Assembly: GCA_017381835.1 (NCBI GenBank)
Contig: JAFOBK010000168.1
Span: 1 to 19,106, forward strand
DNA length: 19,106 nt
DNA from: Oscillospiraceae bacterium
GTDB taxonomy: Bacteria; Bacillota_A; Clostridia; Oscillospirales; Oscillospiraceae
Direction: 5' to 3'
How positions within the stretch are numbered: position 1 is the first letter of the stretch; the number at the start of each line of letters is the position of its first letter. The notes under the pieces were generated by a model that had not been told where the DNA came from, ran no database searches, and worked only from the letters and a program-made list of their open reading frames with translations. This document shows positions 15,357-19,106 of this stretch, one piece after another. A program made the translations under genes and the position numbers.

Positions 15357-15450
15357 CATGTTATCTTGCAGTAAAAAGAATTTTAACCTAGCATCAACCG
15401 CGCAGCAAGCAGGATGCACCGTCTCATCCGTCACTATTATTAGCATACTC

Positions 15451-15595
15451 TGTGGAAAAGTTTGGTCTTTTCCACATCATTTTGTAATAAAAGTGTAATT
15501 TCGACGCAATATTCAAAATTATTCATTCGGTTATTCACAGATTCCACAGGTTTATCCACAGGTTGCCCGGCGACACCGTGCTTAAATAATCCACA
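15451..15595. other. Cluster of DnaA-box-like sites (oriC-like)
   Basis: Within 145 bp there are five 9-mers close to the DnaA box TTATNCACA: TGTGGAAAA (15451-15459, minus), TTTTCCACA (15468-15476), TTATTCACA (15531-15539, consensus), TTATCCACA (15552-15560, consensus) and TAATCCACA (15587-15595). A weaker GATTCCACA lies at 15540-15548. The first two form a perfect 10-bp inverted repeat with a 6-base loop. AT-rich flanks could unwind, and a GC-rich strip (about 15563-15578) follows the strongest box. It is not next to dnaA or dnaN, so it may be an origin, a DnaA-titration or reactivation site, or a DnaA-controlled promoter. Confidence 0.6.
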
Positions 15596-15710
15596 ATATG
15601 ACGATTTTTATTGAAATTATCAGCATTTATACAAGGAAAAATCCGCCTAACAAATAGTAACAATTCCCCATCATTTCAAAATAATGAATATTCATTTTTC
15701 CAGGAAATAA

Positions 15711-15738
15711 TTGCAGGAGTGTTTCCTCACTCCTGCAA
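15711..15738 (-). terminator. Terminator after tsaD
   Basis: TTGCAGGAGT (15711-15720) and ACTCCTGCAA (15729-15738) form a perfect 10-bp stem with an 8-base loop, 3 bases after the tsaD stop. The following minus-strand sequence (TTATTTCC) gives only a moderate U tract. Confidence 0.75.
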
Positions 15739-15741
15739 AAA

Positions 15742-16758
15742 TTATAAGGTTTCTCCAAGGATGGATTTGGTTGCATAGGCATTGAGCTCCATGCCTGCAG
15801 TATTTCCGGCAAGGTACTCATAATAGCCTTGCGCGCCGATCATTGCCGCATTATCACCGCAGAGTTTTAGCGGCGGTAAATAAACTTCAGCACCAATCTC
15901 CTGAGCAGAGCGCAGAATATCTCCACGGATTCTGGAGTTGGCTGCTACACCACCGGCAACTGCCAGTTTCTTTCTTCCGGTCTGCTTCATTGCCTGCATC
16001 ACTCTGGGCACCAGGGTATCCGATACTGCGCTGCAGAAGGAAGCACACAAACTATTCACATCCAGCTCCTCCCCTACCTGCTCAGCGTGGTGGATCAGAT
16101 TCAAAGCCGCTGTCTTGAGTCCGGAAAAGCTCATGTCATAGGGGTTTTGACCGGGCTTGGAACGGGGCAGGAAATACTTGCTCTCATCACCCATGGAAGC
16201 CGCTTTATCCAAAGCTGCGCCGCCGGGATAAGGCATGCCCAAAACACGGCCGACCTTGTCAAAGCACTCGCCGGCAGCATCATCCAGGGTAGTACCCAGA
16301 ATTTCCATTTTCGTATAGTCCTGCACATCAATGATCATGGTGTGTCCACCGGAAACGACCAGGCAAAGGAAAGGAGGCTCCAATTCCGGATATGCCAGGT
16401 AATTGGCTGCGATATGACCGCGAATATGGTGGACAGGGATCAGCGGCTTATTCAGAGCCATGGCTGCAGCCTTTGCAAAGTTAACACCCACCAACACAGC
16501 ACCGATCAGACCAGGTGCATAAGTCACAGCAACGGCATCGATATCCGCCCTTGAAAGACCGGTTTCTGCCAGCGCCTGATCAGCCAACCCATAAATAGCC
16601 TCAATGTGTTTACGGGATGCAATCTCCGGCACAACACCGCCATAGATACGGTGCAGATCAACCTGAGACGCAATACAATCTGTGAGAATTTTTCTGCCAT
16701 CAGCCACAATGGCTACAGCGGTTTCATCGCAGGAAGATTCAACTGCCAGGATATTCAT
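15742..16758 (-). CDS. tsaD: tRNA N6-adenosine threonylcarbamoyltransferase
   Basis: TsaD transfers the threonylcarbamoyl group to A37 of ANN-decoding tRNAs (t6A), with TsaB and TsaE partners. The 338-residue product has the ASKHA-type fold motifs: NILAVESSCDETAVA at the N-terminus, the metal-binding HHIRGH (His111, His115), VVSGGHT (135-141), DDAAGECFDKVGR, SFSGLKTA, AVAGGVAANSR and the C-terminal ligand Asp302 in CGDNAAMIG. The start is the ATG at 16758, with AAGGAG 8 bases upstream; an in-frame GTG at 16767 overlaps that site. It overlaps the rimI stop by ATGA. TsaB, often encoded beside these genes, is not in the window. Confidence 0.96.
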   Translation of the reverse strand: MNILAVESSCDETAVAIVADGRKILTDCIASQVDLHRIYGGVVPEIASRKHIEAIYGLADQALAETGLSRADIDAVAVTYAPGLIGAVLVGVNFAKAAAMALNKPLIPVHHIRGHIAANYLAYPELEPPFLCLVVSGGHTMIIDVQDYTKMEILGTTLDDAAGECFDKVGRVLGMPYPGGAALDKAASMGDESKYFLPRSKPGQNPYDMSFSGLKTAALNLIHHAEQVGEELDVNSLCASFCSAVSDTLVPRVMQAMKQTGRKKLAVAGGVAANSRIRGDILRSAQEIGAEVYLPPLKLCGDNAAMIGAQGYYEYLAGNTAGMELNAYATKSILGETL

Positions 16759-17195
16759 AGATTCCACTCCTTTCTCAGGATGAGGGCGTCTTCCCTGGGG
16801 TTTCGATAGTAATTCTTTCTAACGCCCACTACATCGAATCCCATCTTCAAATACAATGATTTTGCAGGTTCATTGGATGCGCGGACTTCCAGCATCAGGC
16901 TGTGACTGCCGCGCTCATTCAGTGCTTCGATCAAGGCACTGATAAGTTCTGTAGCAATTCCCTGCTTTCTGTAGTCAGGATGGATAGCGATATTCATCAT
17001 ATCGGTTTCCCCCAATACCGTCTGGGAACCAACATAACCGACAACCTTATCGTCCGCAATCACTACAAGCCAGCAGGAAAGACGATTATCCAGTTCCGAA
17101 GCAATGCTATTCTCGCTCCAGGGATCATTAAAACAGAGTTTTTCCAGTTCCGCAATCTGCGGAACATGGCACTGTAACATTTTCGTGATGATCAT
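16755..17195 (-). CDS. rimI: Ribosomal protein S18 alanine N-acetyltransferase
   Basis: RimI is a GNAT enzyme that acetylates the N-terminal alanine of ribosomal protein S18 (and possibly other proteins). The 146-residue product has the family N-terminus (PQIAELEKLCFNDPWS), MMNIAIHPDYRKQGIATELI with the CoA loop 76-82, Glu103 in MLEVRASNEPAKSLY, and the C-terminal KMGFDVVGVRKNYYRNPREDA with the tyrosines typical of RimI. The ATG overlaps the polA stop (ATGA) and its own stop overlaps tsaD. Its place beside tsaD is the usual rimI context, which supports the call over a generic GNAT. Confidence 0.92.
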   Translation of the reverse strand: MIITKMLQCHVPQIAELEKLCFNDPWSENSIASELDNRLSCWLVVIADDKVVGYVGSQTVLGETDMMNIAIHPDYRKQGIATELISALIEALNERGSHSLMLEVRASNEPAKSLYLKMGFDVVGVRKNYYRNPREDALILRKEWNL

Positions 17196-19106
17196 TTTGC
17201 ATCATACCAGGAACTTCCCCACTTTGCCTCTGCAATCAAAGGTACTTTCAGAGAAGCTACCTGCTCCATTTCCTTACTGATAAGTTCTGCTACCTGACCA
17301 GCCAATTCTTCGGGGCACTCGATAATCAATTCGTCATGGACCTGCAGTAACAGATTTGCTTCCGGATAATTGGCCTTCAGCGCCTCATACACACGAATCA
17401 TAGCCAGCTTAATAATGTCCGCCGCCGTACCCTGAATGGGTGTATTCAGAGCAATGCGTTCTGCTCCCTGGCGGATATTGAAATTGGAACTGGTCAGTTC
17501 GGGAATATAGCGCTTGCGCCCATACAATGTCTGGGTAAATCCGGATTCACGGGCATTCGTAACCACATTCTTCATATAGCTGCGGACACCGTGATAATTT
17601 GCCAAATAGCTGTCAATATAGTCTTTTGCCTCATATCTGGAAACGCCGATATCCTCAGCCAAAGAAAATTCAGAAATGCCGTAAACAATACCGAAGTTAA
17701 CAGCCTTTGCATTACGCCGCTGGAGGCTCGTTACAGCCTCAGGAGCAACGCCGAATACCTGGGATGCTGTAACGGTATGAATGTCCATACCGCTTTTGAA
17801 AGCCTCCTGCATGGTCTCGTCATCAGCAATATGCGCAAGCACACGCAATTCAATCTGGCTATAGTCAGCATCTACAAGAACATATCCGGGTTTGGGGATA
17901 AACATTTTCCGGATCTCTGCGCCCAAATCCGTACGGACGGGAATATTCTGCAGATTCGGCTCTGTAGAGGACAGACGGCCGGTTGCTGTAACCAGGTTTT
18001 GGAAGGTAGTCCGGATTCTTCCGTCCTCATGGATTACCTTCAGAAGGCCGTCAGCATAGGTGGACTTGAGTTTTGTCAGCATCCGGTAGTCCATAATAGC
18101 AGGAATGATGGGATGCTTACTCTTCAGTTTCTCCAATACATCCGCATTAGTGGAATAGCCGGTCTTTGTCTTTTTAACGGGAGGTAATCCCAGCTTGTCA
18201 AAAAGCAGTTCACCCAGCTGTTTTGTGGAGTTAATATTGAAAGGACCATCGGAATATCCGAAAATCAAGGCCTCACAATCGGCAATACGTTCAGCCAGCA
18301 TCTGACCGAATTCTTCCAGCTGTTTGCGGTCGATCGCCACACCTGCCTTCTCCATACTGTAAAGCACAGGACACAGAGGCAATTCGATGGTCTGATACAG
18401 CTCGAGCATACCGGCTTTGGTGAGCTCCTCTGTGAGGACACCGCGAAGATGCCAAAGCGCTTCTGCGCATGCACCGGCATCGCCATCGTCCACGCTCATA
18501 CCCAGGAAATTGGTTGCCAGCTTGGACACGGGATAATCAGACTGAGAGGGGTTCAAATTATAGGCTGCCAGGGCAGTGTCAAAGACGAAATTACCATGAG
18601 CAATACCCATGTTGTCCATGGTATGGAGGGTCGCCTTCAAATCATGACAGACAAGATCACCATCCGGTAAGACAATACCCATCTGCGCTTCCATAGGCGT
18701 CAGAACACAGACGCCTTTTTCACAAGCCACGCCAACCGTACCGTCTCCGGCAATGTAGACACTGGCATCACCGTTGCAAGGCAGACAATCCAATTCTGCT
18801 AGTTTTGCAATGCTTGTCTGTGTCTTTGCTGCAGAAACACCGGCATCCCGAAGACCGTATCTGTCGATCAGCTTGACAAATTCCAGCTTCACAAACAAAT
18901 CGTAAAGTTCCGGTTTATTATAGGGCCGTACCACCGCATCCAGCGGTTCAAAATCAATGGGTGCTTCACAGCGAATGGTAGCAAGGTCATAAGAAAGATA
19001 CGCACTTTCCTTGCTGCTTTCCAGCTTTTCACGGAGTTTAGGGCGGATAGCTTTATCCTCCAGATTGGCATAGACGCCATCTAAAGAGCCAAACTTCAGC
19101 AAAAGA
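17192..19106 (-). CDS. polA: DNA polymerase I, C-terminal part, truncated at right edge
   Basis: The frame stays open to the right end, so the 5'-nuclease domain is mostly outside; about 638 codons are visible. The visible part starts in the end of the 5'-nuclease domain (FGSLDGVYANLED, then RPKLREKLE). It goes through a 3'-5' exonuclease-like domain of about 170 residues in which I see no Asp-x-Glu metal motif. It ends in a complete family A polymerase: TATGRLSSTEPNLQNIP, motif A DADYSQIELR (about 17840-17870), motif B RRNAKAVNFGIVYG (about 17683-17724) and motif C QVHDELIIE (about 17318-17345). It fills gaps in repair and removes RNA primers. The proofreading-inactive middle domain is common in Bacillota PolA. 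It is the first visible gene of polA-rimI-tsaD, read leftward with 4-base overlaps. Confidence 0.97.
   Translation of the reverse strand, partial: LLLKFGSLDGVYANLEDKAIRPKLREKLESSKESAYLSYDLATIRCEAPIDFEPLDAVVRPYNKPELYDLFVKLEFVKLIDRYGLRDAGVSAAKTQTSIAKLAELDCLPCNGDASVYIAGDGTVGVACEKGVCVLTPMEAQMGIVLPDGDLVCHDLKATLHTMDNMGIAHGNFVFDTALAAYNLNPSQSDYPVSKLATNFLGMSVDDGDAGACAEALWHLRGVLTEELTKAGMLELYQTIELPLCPVLYSMEKAGVAIDRKQLEEFGQMLAERIADCEALIFGYSDGPFNINSTKQLGELLFDKLGLPPVKKTKTGYSTNADVLEKLKSKHPIIPAIMDYRMLTKLKSTYADGLLKVIHEDGRIRTTFQNLVTATGRLSSTEPNLQNIPVRTDLGAEIRKMFIPKPGYVLVDADYSQIELRVLAHIADDETMQEAFKSGMDIHTVTASQVFGVAPEAVTSLQRRNAKAVNFGIVYGISEFSLAEDIGVSRYEAKDYIDSYLANYHGVRSYMKNVVTNARESGFTQTLYGRKRYIPELTSSNFNIRQGAERIALNTPIQGTAADIIKLAMIRVYEALKANYPEANLLLQVHDELIIECPEELAGQVAELISKEMEQVASLKVPLIAEAKWGSSWYDAK

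Larger units (their letters stand above)
15292..15741. other. Gene-free AT-rich intergenic region with repeats
   Basis: No credible coding frame was found in this 450-bp stretch. It holds, in order: two direct copies of AATGAATAT 21 bp apart (15304 and 15325), a perfect inverted repeat TGCATAAT/ATTATGCA (15337-15344/15349-15356), a cluster of DnaA-box-like 9-mers (15451-15595), a 14-bp palindrome AATGAATATTCATT (15683-15696) and the tsaD terminator. It must also contain the promoter of the GNAT gene, for which I found no clear candidate. Confidence 0.7.

Noticed and set aside
15451..15476. The inverted repeat TGTGGAAAAG/CTTTTCCACA as a transcription terminator
   Set aside because: No gene ends nearby and neither side has a T run; both arms match DnaA boxes, which explains the symmetry better.
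15256..15498. An 80-codon plus-strand frame crossing the GNAT start region
   Set aside because: It overlaps the GNAT gene antisense, has no ribosome site, and its composition reflects AT-rich intergenic DNA.

Overview
The window looks like a chromosomal segment of an anaerobic Bacillota, most likely a Clostridia/Oscillospirales gut-type bacterium. The evidence is AGGAGG-type ribosome binding sites, an AddB-type (not RecBCD) helicase-nuclease subunit, a DUF378 protein, GTG and TTG starts, and very compact operons with ATGA overlaps. This placement is inference from gene content; no rRNA or tRNA gene is present to anchor it. No mobile element, integrase or CRISPR array was seen.

Left part (1-7450). 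A 5' fragment of addB runs off the left edge on the minus strand. It is followed by ispE (minus, own promoter and terminator), a small DUF378 membrane protein (plus) and a divergent pair of membrane proteins. One of the pair is a zinc-ribbon/one-helix/Ig-like protein (minus). The other is a 1030-residue Hanks-type kinase with an acidic linker, one membrane helix and fibronectin-III-like outer domains (plus). The two are driven from a shared 140-bp promoter region.

Centre (7457-14799). One plus-strand operon encodes the whole common aromatic pathway plus the tyrosine branch: DAHP synthase, prephenate dehydrogenase (tyrA), aroB, aroA, aroC, a small chorismate mutase, an aroE-aroK fusion, and type II 3-dehydroquinase. 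It is preceded by a strong promoter, a 19-residue leader peptide with seven Phe/Tyr codons in eight, and mutually exclusive hairpins ending in a terminator. This is a textbook ribosome-mediated attenuator, unusual for this kind of organism. The first enzyme gene (DAHP synthase) carries a single in-frame TAA where a conserved Gln codon is expected, so as read it is a pseudogene. It could instead be a base error or be read through. A strong bidirectional terminator closes the operon and also holds the last codons of the facing GNAT acetyltransferase gene.

Right part (14779-19106). On the minus strand are a GNAT acetyltransferase, a 450-bp AT-rich gene-free region, and the polA-rimI-tsaD operon. 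The gene-free region has a cluster of DnaA-box-like 9-mers, inverted repeats and direct repeats. polA is truncated by the right edge; rimI and tsaD overlap by ATGA junctions. The DnaA-box cluster resembles an oriC or DnaA-titration site but has no dnaA or dnaN next to it.
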